From: Planctomycetota bacterium
GTDB lineage: Bacteria > Planctomycetota > GCA-002687715 > DRQF01
Direction of reading: 5' to 3'
Assembly (NCBI GenBank): GCA_020639295.1
Contig: JACKGY010000004.1
Coordinates: 124,001-188,000, forward strand
Length of the DNA stretch: 64,000 nucleotides
Shown in pieces: positions 56,564 to 64,000 of the stretch; the stretch's first letter is position 1, and every line of letters begins with the position of its first letter. A model generated the notes under the pieces. It was not told where the DNA came from. It worked only from the letters and a program-made list of their open reading frames with translations, and did not search any database. The position numbers were made by a program, and so were the translations under genes.

Positions 56564-57400
56564 TCAGGTCGCGAGCAGCCGGCTGAGGAAGGGGCCCCAG
56601 TCCGGCGAGTGGGCCGGGTCGGGCGTGGCGCAGAACCCGGGGAGCAGGGTGTTCTCGCGGTTGAAGACCGGCTTCGTGCCATCCTTGAGCAGCACCTGCC
56701 CGCCGGCGGCGGTCACCAGGGCCGCCCCGGCGGCGACGTCCCACTCGTTCTTGGGCACCAGCGTCCAGGTGGCCTCGAAGAGTCCGGCCGCCACCACGCC
56801 CAGCTTGTAGGCCACGCTGCCGCAGGGAACCACCTGGAACTCGGCGTCGGCGAAGCGTTCCCATTCGCCTCGCTTCACCTCGCTGCGGCTGGCCATGACC
56901 CGCGCGCCGGCGATCGGCACGTTGCGCGGCATGCGAACCGCTTCACCGTTCAGGGTGACGCCGGTCTCGAGCGAACCGAGAACCAGCTCGCCGCGGGCGG
57001 GATTGCAGATGCCGCCGGCGACGGCGACGCCGTCCTCGACCAGGCCGATCGAGATGCACCACTCGGGAATGCCCTGGGTGAACTCCTTGGTGCCGTCGAT
57101 CGGGTCGACGATCCAGACCCGCCGACAGGCGAGCCGGCTGCGGTCGTCCCGGGTCTCCTCCGAGAGCCAGCCGTCGCCGGGCTCGGGGAGGATCTCGCGC
57201 AGGAGATCGTCGATCAGATGGTCGGCCTCGGTGACCGGGCTGCCGCCGGCCTTCCTCTTGACCTCGATGGTTTCGGGGTCGTAGCGGCGGGCGATCTCGG
57301 CCGCGCCCTCGAGGGCGGCGTGGATGCGCGCGATGTCGTTCTGGCGTGAGATGGCAGGGCTCCGATCAAGCGAGGCCGAAACGAGCCGGGTCCTCGACAC
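56564..57400 (-). CDS. Inositol monophosphatase-superfamily phosphatase (CysQ/HisN-like)
   Basis: The GTG start at 57400 gives 278 residues and overlaps the upstream HAD gene by 35 nt; no later in-frame start fits the family N-terminus. Metal-binding motifs are SPVTEADHLID, SEET, the signature WIVDPIDGTKEF and, near the C-terminus, NEWDVAAGAALVTAAGG. The DPIDGTKEF form is commonest in 3'(2'),5'-bisphosphate nucleotidases (CysQ), which clear PAP made by sulfotransferases. Histidinol-phosphatase or inositol phosphatase activity is possible. It follows a HAD phosphatase and precedes DJ-1 on the same strand. Confidence 0.85.
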   Translation of the reverse strand: MSRTRLVSASLDRSPAISRQNDIARIHAALEGAAEIARRYDPETIEVKRKAGGSPVTEADHLIDDLLREILPEPGDGWLSEETRDDRSRLACRRVWIVDPIDGTKEFTQGIPEWCISIGLVEDGVAVAGGICNPARGELVLGSLETGVTLNGEAVRMPRNVPIAGARVMASRSEVKRGEWERFADAEFQVVPCGSVAYKLGVVAAGLFEATWTLVPKNEWDVAAGAALVTAAGGQVLLKDGTKPVFNRENTLLPGFCATPDPAHSPDWGPFLSRLLAT

Positions 57401-58052
57401 AGAGGTTGTAGTCGGCGATGGCGGCCCGCAACGGCCAGGTCTCCGCCAGCATGCTATCCGAAAAGCTGGTCGTGATCCCGACGCAGCTCATCCCGGCGCT
57501 GGCCGCGGCGGCGATGCCGGCCGGGGCGTCCTCGAAGGCGAGGCAGCGGGCGGGCGCGACGCCGAGGGCCTCGGCCGCGGCCAGGAAGACGTCCGGGTGC
57601 GGCTTGCCGCGGGCGACCTCGTCGCTGCGCCGAATGCGCGGGAAGCGGGCGGTGAGCCCCAGCTCCTCGAGGCTGTGCCGGACGTTGGGCGCCGGCGCCG
57701 AGGTGGCGATGGCCACCGGGACACCGGCCCGATCGAGCTGGTCGAGGAAGGCGATCAGGCCGGGCAGGGGCCGGAGCCGGCCGTGCGAGATCCGCCGGTA
57801 GTGCTCCTCCTTCTCCCGGGAGTAGGAGCGCAGGCTCTCGTCGTCGAGTTCCCGGCCGAAGAGGATCGGGAAGATGTCGCGGTTGCGGCGGCCATCGAGA
57901 CGGTGGCGCATGGCCTCGTCCAGCTCGGGCAGGCCGTGGGCCCGGACGAAGAGGGCGAAGGCCTCGGCGTGCAGGGCCATGTTGTCGACCAGGGTCCCGT
58001 CCAGGTCGAAGACGACGCCCTCGGCCCTGAAGTCGTCCGGCGCGCCGGGCAT
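57366..58052 (-). CDS. HAD-superfamily hydrolase (beta-phosphoglucomutase/phosphatase-like)
   Basis: A 228-residue subfamily I HAD protein. Motif I is VFDLDGTLVDN with the nucleophile D16 and acid/base D18, motif II is IATSAPAPNV (Thr/Ser), and motifs III and IV are GKPHPDVFL and CLAFEDAPAGIAAA. A helical cap domain occupies about 22-90. GRRNRDIFPILFGRE in the cap resembles sugar-phosphate mutase/phosphatase members. The start overlaps the upstream TerB-like gene's stop by one base and its end overlaps the phosphatase start, so these genes form an operon. The substrate is unknown. Confidence 0.88.
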   Translation of the reverse strand: MPGAPDDFRAEGVVFDLDGTLVDNMALHAEAFALFVRAHGLPELDEAMRHRLDGRRNRDIFPILFGRELDDESLRSYSREKEEHYRRISHGRLRPLPGLIAFLDQLDRAGVPVAIATSAPAPNVRHSLEELGLTARFPRIRRSDEVARGKPHPDVFLAAAEALGVAPARCLAFEDAPAGIAAAASAGMSCVGITTSFSDSMLAETWPLRAAIADYNLCVEDPARFGLA

Positions 58053-58921
58053 CAGAGATCCTCGAGCGCCGACCGTCGGGTGCGCACCAGCTGGATCAGG
58101 CCGAGGCGTCGGTCCTCGAGGGTCTCGAGCTCGTCGGTCTCCTGGCCGGCACGGCGGCGTTCGATCTCGCGCCCGAGCTCGTCGATGGTCACCTGCAGGT
58201 GCTCGAGCGCATCCTGCATCCGCTCGCGGCGGATCAGCCGGCGGGCGCGAAGCGCCTCGTCGCCGCCCTCGTGGCCGTGGAGGAGCTCGCTCACGCCGAG
58301 GCTGATCTGGGTGCCGACGACCACCGAGATCGGCGTGCCGGGCACCTGCCCGAGGCCGAAGCCGAGCGCCGCGCGCAGGCTCTCGTGGCCCTCGCGCAGG
58401 AGGCGGCTGATGCTGGGGCTGAAGGTGACCGCGGCCAGGGGGATGCCGACGCGCGCCAGGGTTCCGGCCCGGGCGGCGAAGGCCTTGAGCTCGGCCTCGT
58501 TCGGCTCGCGGCGGAGATCGAGGTCGCCCAGGAAGTCGACGAAGCCGGTCATCGCGGTCAGCTGCTCGCGATCGATGCCGAGGCTCGCGCGGACCTCCTC
58601 GAGCGCCTTCTCCTCGCGCTCGGTCAGCACGCCGTCGGCGAAGGCGACGTCCACCAGCCCGAGCAGGGTGCCGTGGCGGATCTCGTCGCCGCAGCCCTGC
58701 AGGACCTTCAGGCAGTCCTCGAGCGCCGGCGGGTGGGTGATGAAGAGCTGGAGGCGGTCGCGTTGCTCGCGGTCCATGCCCTCGGTTTCGAGCAGGCGGT
58801 GGAGTAGCACCATCTCGTCGCGGCAGAAGCTGCCGTCGGCGGCCGCCATCGCGAACAGGAGGCCGTAGTGCGCCAGGCGCTCGGCGGCGGGGATCTTCCT
58901 GAAGTCGAGGGCTTCGAGCAT
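58052..58921 (-). CDS. TerB-like domain protein with C-terminal coiled coil
   Basis: A 289-residue soluble protein. The N-terminal 135 residues have the alternating helix pattern and FAMAAADGSFCRDEM / VAFADGVLTEREEKAL motifs typical of TerB/DjlA-type acidic helical domains, apparently two half-repeats. The middle (about 150-225) contains small hydrophobic segments (LARVGIPLAAVTFSP, ALGFGLGQVPGTPISVVVG) that could dip into a membrane. The last 60 residues form a charged coiled coil (DELGREIERRRAGQETDELE). It heads the TerB-HAD-CysQ-DJ-1 run. The function of such proteins is not established; some TerB homologues are linked to tellurite and phage or stress resistance. Confidence 0.72.
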   Translation of the reverse strand: MLEALDFRKIPAAERLAHYGLLFAMAAADGSFCRDEMVLLHRLLETEGMDREQRDRLQLFITHPPALEDCLKVLQGCGDEIRHGTLLGLVDVAFADGVLTEREEKALEEVRASLGIDREQLTAMTGFVDFLGDLDLRREPNEAELKAFAARAGTLARVGIPLAAVTFSPSISRLLREGHESLRAALGFGLGQVPGTPISVVVGTQISLGVSELLHGHEGGDEALRARRLIRRERMQDALEHLQVTIDELGREIERRRAGQETDELETLEDRRLGLIQLVRTRRSALEDL

Positions 58922-58982
58922 GACCGCACTCCCGGGGGTTCGTGGGAGTATAGCGAGAGCCGGGCCCCCCGCGCGAGCCCCG

Positions 58983-60902
58983 TCAGCCGCGGATCTCGAT
59001 GCCGACGTTCACCGTGTCCACGGCCATGGGCGTGAAGGGCGGGAGCTCGGTGTCGAAGCCGTCGTCGAAGCCCCAGTCGCGATCCGGTGCCGTGTAGTTC
59101 TTGCCGCCGTAGTACCAGGCGCCGGTGGCCACCGCGCTGCGCCAGATGTTGACGAAGGAGCCGCGGATCCGGCAGGTCTTGCCGGACCAGCTCTCGTGGA
59201 AGCGGGGCAGGTTCTCGAAGCCGCCGTTGTAGTGACCGCTGCTGGTGATCTGGTTGCCGGTGATGAAGGCGAGGTTGTAGCGCGTGGACGAGGCCGCCGG
59301 CAGCGAGGAGGACGAGGACTTCGAGAAGTCCCAGGCGTTGGACAGGAGGCTCACCGTGTCGGTGAGGACCGCCGAGGGCTTCTTGGCCTCGGTGTTGAAG
59401 TCGCCGTGCACGAAGACCGGAGCCGGGCTGACCACCGTGAGGCCGATCCGGTCCTCCACGCCGAAGGCGCGGGCCCCGACGGGCGGTGTCAGGCCGGCGA
59501 AGGCGCCGCCGCTGCCGTACTGGGCGAGGTCCCAGCGGGACGGCACGTTGAGCTCGGCGCCGTTGGTCAGCACCACGCCGTTCGGGCTGCCCGCCTGGGC
59601 ATCGCTGCGCTCGGCGAAGAGCAGGCCGTTGTCGGGGTAGTAGGGCGAAGGATCGTAGGTGTTGCGATCACCGTCCATGTCGCCGAGCCGGCCGAGGTCG
59701 AGCACGGTCACCGTCACCGTGCGGCCTTCCCGCGCGTCGTAGAAGCTCTTCTCGGCCAAGAAGCCGGCCGGCATCAGCGCGGTGACCTCGTTGCCGTTGC
59801 CGTCGAAGACCCGGTCGTCGAGGACCACCAGGCCGGCACTGGCGTGGAAGTAGCCCTTGGCATGGCTGCCGGTGCCCGGGGCCACCGGATCGTAGCCGCC
59901 CTGGGCATTGCGGACGTAGTCGCCACCGCTGCCGCCCGGCATGGCCTCGTAGGCCTGGATGCTGCCGATGTCGGGATGCGCCATCGTCTTGACTCCGTGC
60001 TCGCCGCTCATCAGCGTGCCGGCGAAGAGGGCGCTGACCTCGGGCGCGAAGGGCGCCATCTCGCCGGACTGGTCGTAGGCGCCGTCGCCGTCGAGATCCC
60101 AGCCCTTGAAGTCGGAGTCGAGGCCCGAGCGGGAGGGGATGCCCGCGGCCGCGAGATCGTCGCGGTCCGGCAGCGTCACCAGCCGGTCGTCGTCGCGGTT
60201 GCGGACCTGCACCCAGCCCGAGGGCAGGGAACTGGAGTCCTTGCGGCGGCGGAAGACCTCGCCGACCGCGCGGCAGTAGTGCGAGTCGACGGTGAGACCG
60301 TTGCCGGCGGTGAGGTAGAGGTCGGCGTTGGCGTGAATTCGACCGTTCAGGACCATGTTCGGGCCGGGGTTGATCTCGAGGTCGTGGTCGTAGAAGGCAA
60401 GGAACTGGAAGATCGGCGTCTTCTTGACCAGGATGCGCTTGCTCACCCGCACCCGCGCCGAGCGGAAGCGGGCCTCCGCGCTGAGGACATAGGGCTCGAG
60501 CACGCTCTTCAGACCGGTCTCCGGATCGGTCGTGTTGCTGGCCGGCACCGGCTGCTCGAGGCCGTTGCCGTCGAGCAGCGTCGCCCGGCGGACGCGCCAG
60601 CTGCCGTCCAGGTCACCGTCCAGGTCGTTGCCGATCAGCACCACGTGGGAGTCGGCCGGATCGGGATGCTCGACCGGCCGATAGGAGGCGGTGGCGTCGA
60701 GGATCGCGAATTCGGCCTGCTCGATCATCCCCTCGGCGTGGCGCAGGGCCTGACTGCGATCCAGGTCGACCTCGATCCGCGTCGCCTCGGCGTTGACGCT
60801 GCCGAACATGAGCATGAAGAAGACGACGGCCAGGGCGAAGGAGCCCAGGGCGATGACCAGGACCGAGCCCTGCTCGGTCGGGTGATGCTGACGGCGACTC
60901 AT
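58983..60902 (-). CDS. Pilus-assembly PilX-like protein
   Basis: The ATG at 60902 gives 639 residues. The N-terminus (QGSVLVIALGSFALAVVFFMLMFGSVNAEATR) is a prepilin-like or anchored helix matching PilX-N proteins. The large soluble part contains Asp-rich loops (LDGDLDGS, GWDLDGDGAYDQSG, DMDGDRNTYDPSP) resembling calcium-binding loops, and INPGPNMVLNGRIHANADLYL, characteristic of DUF-type proteins in minor-pilin operons. It is long for PilX (usually under 250 residues), so it may be a tip protein. It is the last gene of the minus-strand operon 62088 to 58983 and overlaps the preceding gene by 4 nt. Confidence 0.75.
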   Translation of the reverse strand: MSRRQHHPTEQGSVLVIALGSFALAVVFFMLMFGSVNAEATRIEVDLDRSQALRHAEGMIEQAEFAILDATASYRPVEHPDPADSHVVLIGNDLDGDLDGSWRVRRATLLDGNGLEQPVPASNTTDPETGLKSVLEPYVLSAEARFRSARVRVSKRILVKKTPIFQFLAFYDHDLEINPGPNMVLNGRIHANADLYLTAGNGLTVDSHYCRAVGEVFRRRKDSSSLPSGWVQVRNRDDDRLVTLPDRDDLAAAGIPSRSGLDSDFKGWDLDGDGAYDQSGEMAPFAPEVSALFAGTLMSGEHGVKTMAHPDIGSIQAYEAMPGGSGGDYVRNAQGGYDPVAPGTGSHAKGYFHASAGLVVLDDRVFDGNGNEVTALMPAGFLAEKSFYDAREGRTVTVTVLDLGRLGDMDGDRNTYDPSPYYPDNGLLFAERSDAQAGSPNGVVLTNGAELNVPSRWDLAQYGSGGAFAGLTPPVGARAFGVEDRIGLTVVSPAPVFVHGDFNTEAKKPSAVLTDTVSLLSNAWDFSKSSSSSLPAASSTRYNLAFITGNQITSSGHYNGGFENLPRFHESWSGKTCRIRGSFVNIWRSAVATGAWYYGGKNYTAPDRDWGFDDGFDTELPPFTPMAVDTVNVGIEIRG

Positions 60903-61663
60903 GGCGAGTTCCTCATCCGGATCGTGGTGGCGAGATGGGCGCGCTGTCGCCGTCCGCGGGCGTCGCGGTCGACGAGGTGGAGATGCAGCTCGATGGCCTC
61001 GAGAGGCAGGACGCCGCGAGTCTCCTGGAGATCGAAGGTCATCGACTCGATGCCCCGCAACATGAGCTCGTCGGCGACGAGACCGTTCGGGTCGACCCGG
61101 CGGCGGACGAGGTCGAAGCCGCCGCGGCCGTCCGGAACCATCAGGTAGCCGACCAGGTCGAGGGACCACTCCAGCTCGCCGGTGACCGCGTCGAAGATCG
61201 AGCCGTCGCCATCGCGGTCCTCGGGGACCCGGAACACGATCTCGCGGAGGGCGCTGGGCGTGGTCTCGACGCGGGGCGCGACGTAGGGGCCGGGCACCCC
61301 CGGCGGCGCGACCGGCGGCGGGTCGAAGCCCTGGACCCAGGCGTCGATCTCGGCCTGGTCGTGGCTGAAGCCGAGGTCGTCGAGCGGGCTCGGCGCCTCG
61401 CCGTCGGCGAAGACCTGGGGTAGCTCCAGACCGAGCAGGCCGTCGTCGATCCGGCCGATGAGGCCGAGTTCGCGCTTCATCCGCTCCATGGTCCGGCGTC
61501 CTCGCTCGCGCAGGGCGGCGGCGCCGCCGATCCCCGCGGACTGGTCGAGACCGTCGCGGGTCGCCCAGCTGAAGATCGCCACGATGAAGGCGGTGAGGCC
61601 GAGGGAGATGGTCACCTCGACCAAGGTCATGCCCGCCTGGCGGTTGGTGTCGGGGCCGATCAT
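60899..61663 (-). CDS. PilW/GspJ-like pseudopilin
   Basis: A 254-residue prepilin. The leader TNRQAG is followed by the N-methylation helix MTLVEVTISLGLTAFIVAIFSW, with Glu at +5, fitting class III cleavage after the Gly. The soluble domain contains LREIVFRVPEDRDGDGSIFD and LMLRGIESMTFDL, as in PilW-type minor pilins. It overlaps its upstream gene by one base and its downstream gene by four, so the three minor pilin genes are translationally coupled. They probably form a pseudopilus or pilus-tip complex; no assembly ATPase or secretin is in the window. Confidence 0.85.
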   Translation of the reverse strand: MIGPDTNRQAGMTLVEVTISLGLTAFIVAIFSWATRDGLDQSAGIGGAAALRERGRRTMERMKRELGLIGRIDDGLLGLELPQVFADGEAPSPLDDLGFSHDQAEIDAWVQGFDPPPVAPPGVPGPYVAPRVETTPSALREIVFRVPEDRDGDGSIFDAVTGELEWSLDLVGYLMVPDGRGGFDLVRRRVDPNGLVADELMLRGIESMTFDLQETRGVLPLEAIELHLHLVDRDARGRRQRAHLATTIRMRNSP

Positions 61664-62088
61664 CAGCGCATCCTCGAACCGCGCATCACGATGCGGCTGG
61701 TCCGGCCCTGGCCGCCGGTCCAGCTCGCCACCACGGTGTAGCGCAGCGGTCGGGCCGCGACGTCGCCGCCGGCGTAGACCACCCGCAGGTCGAGACCGTC
61801 GATTCCCTGCTCGGCGAAGGCCGCGATCGGCTGGTCGTGGGGGAAGAGGGCCGGCAGGCCGGCGATCGGGGTGGCGGCCATCTGCTCCATCAGCGAGTCG
61901 ACCTGGGTCAGGGCCAGGGAGCGATCCCGGTTGAAGCGGCCCTGGCCATGGACCGTGACGCCGGCTCCCGCCAGCACCAGGGCCGCGACGAAGACCGTGG
62001 CCAGGGTCAGCATGGTCTCCACCAGGCTGGAGCCGCTTTCGGCCTGGACGGGGGGCGCTCCCGGAGCGTGGCTCGGGGTCTCGGTCAC
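61663..62088 (-). CDS. PilV/GspI-like minor pilin
   Basis: The GTG start at 62088 is the only suitable start, because there is no ATG in frame near the N-terminus, and gives 141 residues. The prepilin motif is ESGSSLVETMLTLATVFVAAL, where the Gly replaces the consensus leader end and Glu is at +5 after it. The open frame continues far upstream, but that part is antisense to the cytochrome gene and is not plausible. RLALTQVDSLMEQMAATPI and a short C-terminal beta region follow. It is the first gene of the minor-pilin operon. Confidence 0.75.
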   Translation of the reverse strand: MTETPSHAPGAPPVQAESGSSLVETMLTLATVFVAALVLAGAGVTVHGQGRFNRDRSLALTQVDSLMEQMAATPIAGLPALFPHDQPIAAFAEQGIDGLDLRVVYAGGDVAARPLRYTVVASWTGGQGRTSRIVMRGSRMR

Positions 62089-62271
62089 GACGTTGTCCTC
62101 ATCCGGGGCGCGAGTTCGGCCGGTCGGCCGAAGGAACAGGTCCGGAGAAGAGTACCCCCGTCCCGGGCTCCGGGCCGAAAAAACGGTCGCAGTCGTCCGG
62201 GACCCGAACCGGCTGCGGTTAGCATGATCGCCGTTCCGGACCGGAGCCCACTGCCAGGAGACCGCCCCGCC

Positions 62272-64000
62272 ATGCCCGATCGAGATCCAGTCGAGATGCG
62301 TCGCCGTGACGGCCGCGTCTATCAGCGCGCCGTGACCCCCGGGCTGAGGAAGCTCCTCGTTTTCCTCGTCGTCCTGCTCGCCCCGCTGGGCGCCAACTCG
62401 GTCTACCTGGCGGCGATCACCTTCCTCGGCTTCGTCCGCGGCGCGACCTACGAGAACCAGTTCTACAACTGGATGTTCCTCGTCCACCTGGTACTCGGCA
62501 TCATCTTGATCCCGCCCTTCGTCTACTTCGCCTGGCGACACGTCCGCAACGTGGTCGGCCGGCGCAACCGCCGGGTGATGAACGCGGGCTGGCGGCTTCT
62601 GGCCGCGGCCGGGGGCGTGATCCTCACCGGTATCCTGATGACGCTGCGTCTGTTCCCGAGCGAGAGCGTCTCCGGTCGGGTCAGCTACTGGCTGCACCTC
62701 GCCCTGCCGGTGCTCTGCCTGTTCTTCTACGTCTCGCACCGGCTCTACGGTCCGGCGATCAAGTGGCGCTGGGGCATCGCCTACGCGGTCAGCGTGGCGG
62801 TCTTCACCGGCATCATGACGGTCGCGCACGGCAGCGATCCGCGGGCCTGGAACATCCGCGGCGGCGGTGAGGCCTACTTCTTCCCCTCGGAGGCGCGGAC
62901 CGCGAACCTGGGTTTCATCCCGGCGCGGGCGCTGCAGATGGACCAGTACTGCGTCCGCTGCCATCCCGACGCCGTGAAGCAGCACGCCGAGTCGGTCCAC
63001 AAACTCAGCTCGTTCAACAATCCGATCTACCTGATGAGCGTCCGCGAGACCCGCGAGCTGCTCCTCGCCCGGGACGGCAACGTCAAGGGCGCCCGCTTCT
63101 GCGCCGGTTGCCATGACCCGGTGCCCTTCTTCAGCGGCGCCTTCGACGATCCCGACTTCGACGACGTCCACCACCCGACCGTGAACGAGGGCGTCAACTG
63201 CACGGTCTGCCACGCGATCACCGACGTCTACGGCACCGTCGGCAACGCCAACTTCACCATCGAGGAGCCGCTGCACTACCCCTTCGCCTACAGCGACAAT
63301 CCCTTCCTGCTCTGGGTCAACGAGCAGCTGGTCAAGGCCAAGCCGGCCTTCCACAAGAAGACCTTCCTGAAGCCGATGCACAAGACCGCCGAGTTCTGCA
63401 CGGTCTGCCACAAGGTCAACATCCCGGGCACGCTGAACGGCTACAAGGAGTGGTTGCGTGGCCAGAACCACTACGACAACTTCCTGCTCTCCGGCGTCTC
63501 CGGCAACGGCGCCCGCAGCTTCTACTATCCGCCCAAGGCGGAGCCGAACTGCAACGAGTGCCACCTGCCGCCGATCGACTCGGACGACATCGCCGCCCGG
63601 GACGGCAAGGTCCATGATCACCGCTTCCCCGGCTCCAACACCGGCGTGCCGGCCCTGAAGGGCCTGCCCGCCCAGGCCGATTACCAGAAGGACTTCCTCG
63701 AAGACGGGCAGATGCTGATCGACATCTTCGCCCTGCGCGAGGAGGGCCGGATCGACGGCACCCTGATCGCGCCGCTCCGGCCGGAACTGCCGACGCTCCA
63801 GCCGGGACGGAGCTACCTGGTCGAGGTCGTGATCCGGACCCAGAAGCTCGGCCACGTCTTCACCCAGGGCACCTCCGACAGCAACGAGGTCTGGGTCGAA
63901 CTGCAGGCCCGGAGCGGCGACAAGCTGATCGGCAGCTCGGGCCTGATCGACGATCGTGGCGAGGTGGACCGCTGGGCCCACTTCCTCAACACCTACATGC
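62272..64000 (+). CDS. Cytochrome b / multihaem c membrane protein (partial, runs off the window)
   Basis: This frame begins at the ATG at 62272 and stays open to the end of the window, so it is a 5' partial gene of at least 576 residues. The first 195 residues have four or five membrane helices (LVFLVVLLAPLGANSVYLAAI, FLVHLVLGIILIPPFVYFAW, LLAAAGGVILTGILM, YWLHLALPVLCLFFYVSH, IAYAVSVAVFTGIMTV) with histidines (for example VHLVLG, WLHLAL, SHRLYG) placed as b-haem ligands. A periplasmic part then holds five CXXCH sites: CVRCH, CAGCH, CTVCH, CTVCH and CNECH. It would carry electrons from membrane quinol to periplasmic haem. It may function with the secreted nonahaem cytochromes, though it is 50 kb away. 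Confidence 0.82.
   Translation, partial: MPDRDPVEMRRRDGRVYQRAVTPGLRKLLVFLVVLLAPLGANSVYLAAITFLGFVRGATYENQFYNWMFLVHLVLGIILIPPFVYFAWRHVRNVVGRRNRRVMNAGWRLLAAAGGVILTGILMTLRLFPSESVSGRVSYWLHLALPVLCLFFYVSHRLYGPAIKWRWGIAYAVSVAVFTGIMTVAHGSDPRAWNIRGGGEAYFFPSEARTANLGFIPARALQMDQYCVRCHPDAVKQHAESVHKLSSFNNPIYLMSVRETRELLLARDGNVKGARFCAGCHDPVPFFSGAFDDPDFDDVHHPTVNEGVNCTVCHAITDVYGTVGNANFTIEEPLHYPFAYSDNPFLLWVNEQLVKAKPAFHKKTFLKPMHKTAEFCTVCHKVNIPGTLNGYKEWLRGQNHYDNFLLSGVSGNGARSFYYPPKAEPNCNECHLPPIDSDDIAARDGKVHDHRFPGSNTGVPALKGLPAQADYQKDFLEDGQMLIDIFALREEGRIDGTLIAPLRPELPTLQPGRSYLVEVVIRTQKLGHVFTQGTSDSNEVWVELQARSGDKLIGSSGLIDDRGEVDRWAHFLNTYM

Noticed and set aside
61663..63981. Extension of the minor-pilin frame to 63981 on the minus strand
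   Set aside because: Only the last 141 codons look like a pilin, and the rest is antisense to a cytochrome with intact haem sites. I placed the start at the GTG at 62088.

Overview
The window is a high-GC bacterial chromosome segment that most likely comes from a Planctomycetota bacterium. The reasons are a prepilin with a DGHV-type C-terminal motif, two secreted multihaem proteins ending in a beta-rich tail domain I associate with marine planctomycetes, an anti-sigma/von Willebrand fusion of the YfbK type, long CarboxypepD_reg-type surface proteins, and a combined sulfatase and sulfotransferase repertoire. This assignment rests on recognition, not on a search. I saw no rRNA, tRNA, transposase, integrase or CRISPR array.

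Layout. 1-3.6 kb: a prepilin, then miaB and ribD overlapping by 4 nt. 3.8-5.2 kb: a non-coding tandem array of 163-bp palindrome-rich units with an alternative 131-bp unit. 5.3-12.6 kb: a TPR lipoprotein with an HEXXH motif and two tandem paralogous nonahaem secreted cytochromes. 12.7-16.2 kb (minus): a 965-residue surface-anchored repeat protein and a small membrane protein. 16.25-27.75 kb (plus): a PIG-L deacetylase, an ATPase + DUF4276-type pair that looks like a defence module inserted in the locus, then a seven-gene nonulosonic-acid-like sugar cluster (radical SAM/SPASM, NeuB-family synthase, SpsF-type and SpsG-type proteins, sugar epimerase, modular glycosyltransferase, B12-type radical SAM). 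27.8-33.7 kb: glyA, a double glycosyltransferase and a Tat sulfatase. 33.8-36.5 kb (minus): AtuA, an AtuA-like small protein and pta as a tight operon. 36.6-39.8 kb (minus): two sulfotransferases around a polysaccharide flippase. 40-43.8 kb: a split membrane spermidine-synthase-like pair and a secreted amidohydrolase. 43.8-47 kb: a PAS-GGDEF-EAL protein and a second CarboxypepD_reg protein. 47.3-50.7 kb: an ECF sigma factor with a fused anti-sigma/vWA partner. 50.7-58.9 kb: a membrane protein, an Aas-like trifunctional phospholipid enzyme, a tandem PilZ protein, DJ-1, CysQ-like phosphatase, HAD hydrolase and TerB-like protein. 59-62.1 kb (minus): a pseudopilin operon. 62.3 kb to the end: a membrane cytochrome b/multihaem c gene that runs off the window.

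Taken together, much of the window concerns the cell surface: making, exporting, sulfating and desulfating glycans, pilin-like secretion, and extracytoplasmic haem proteins. The most unusual items are the repeat array, the candidate ATPase/Toprim-like defence pair, the duplicated nonahaem proteins with an unnamed N-terminal domain, and the nonulosonate-type cluster that has radical SAM enzymes where an aminotransferase would be expected.
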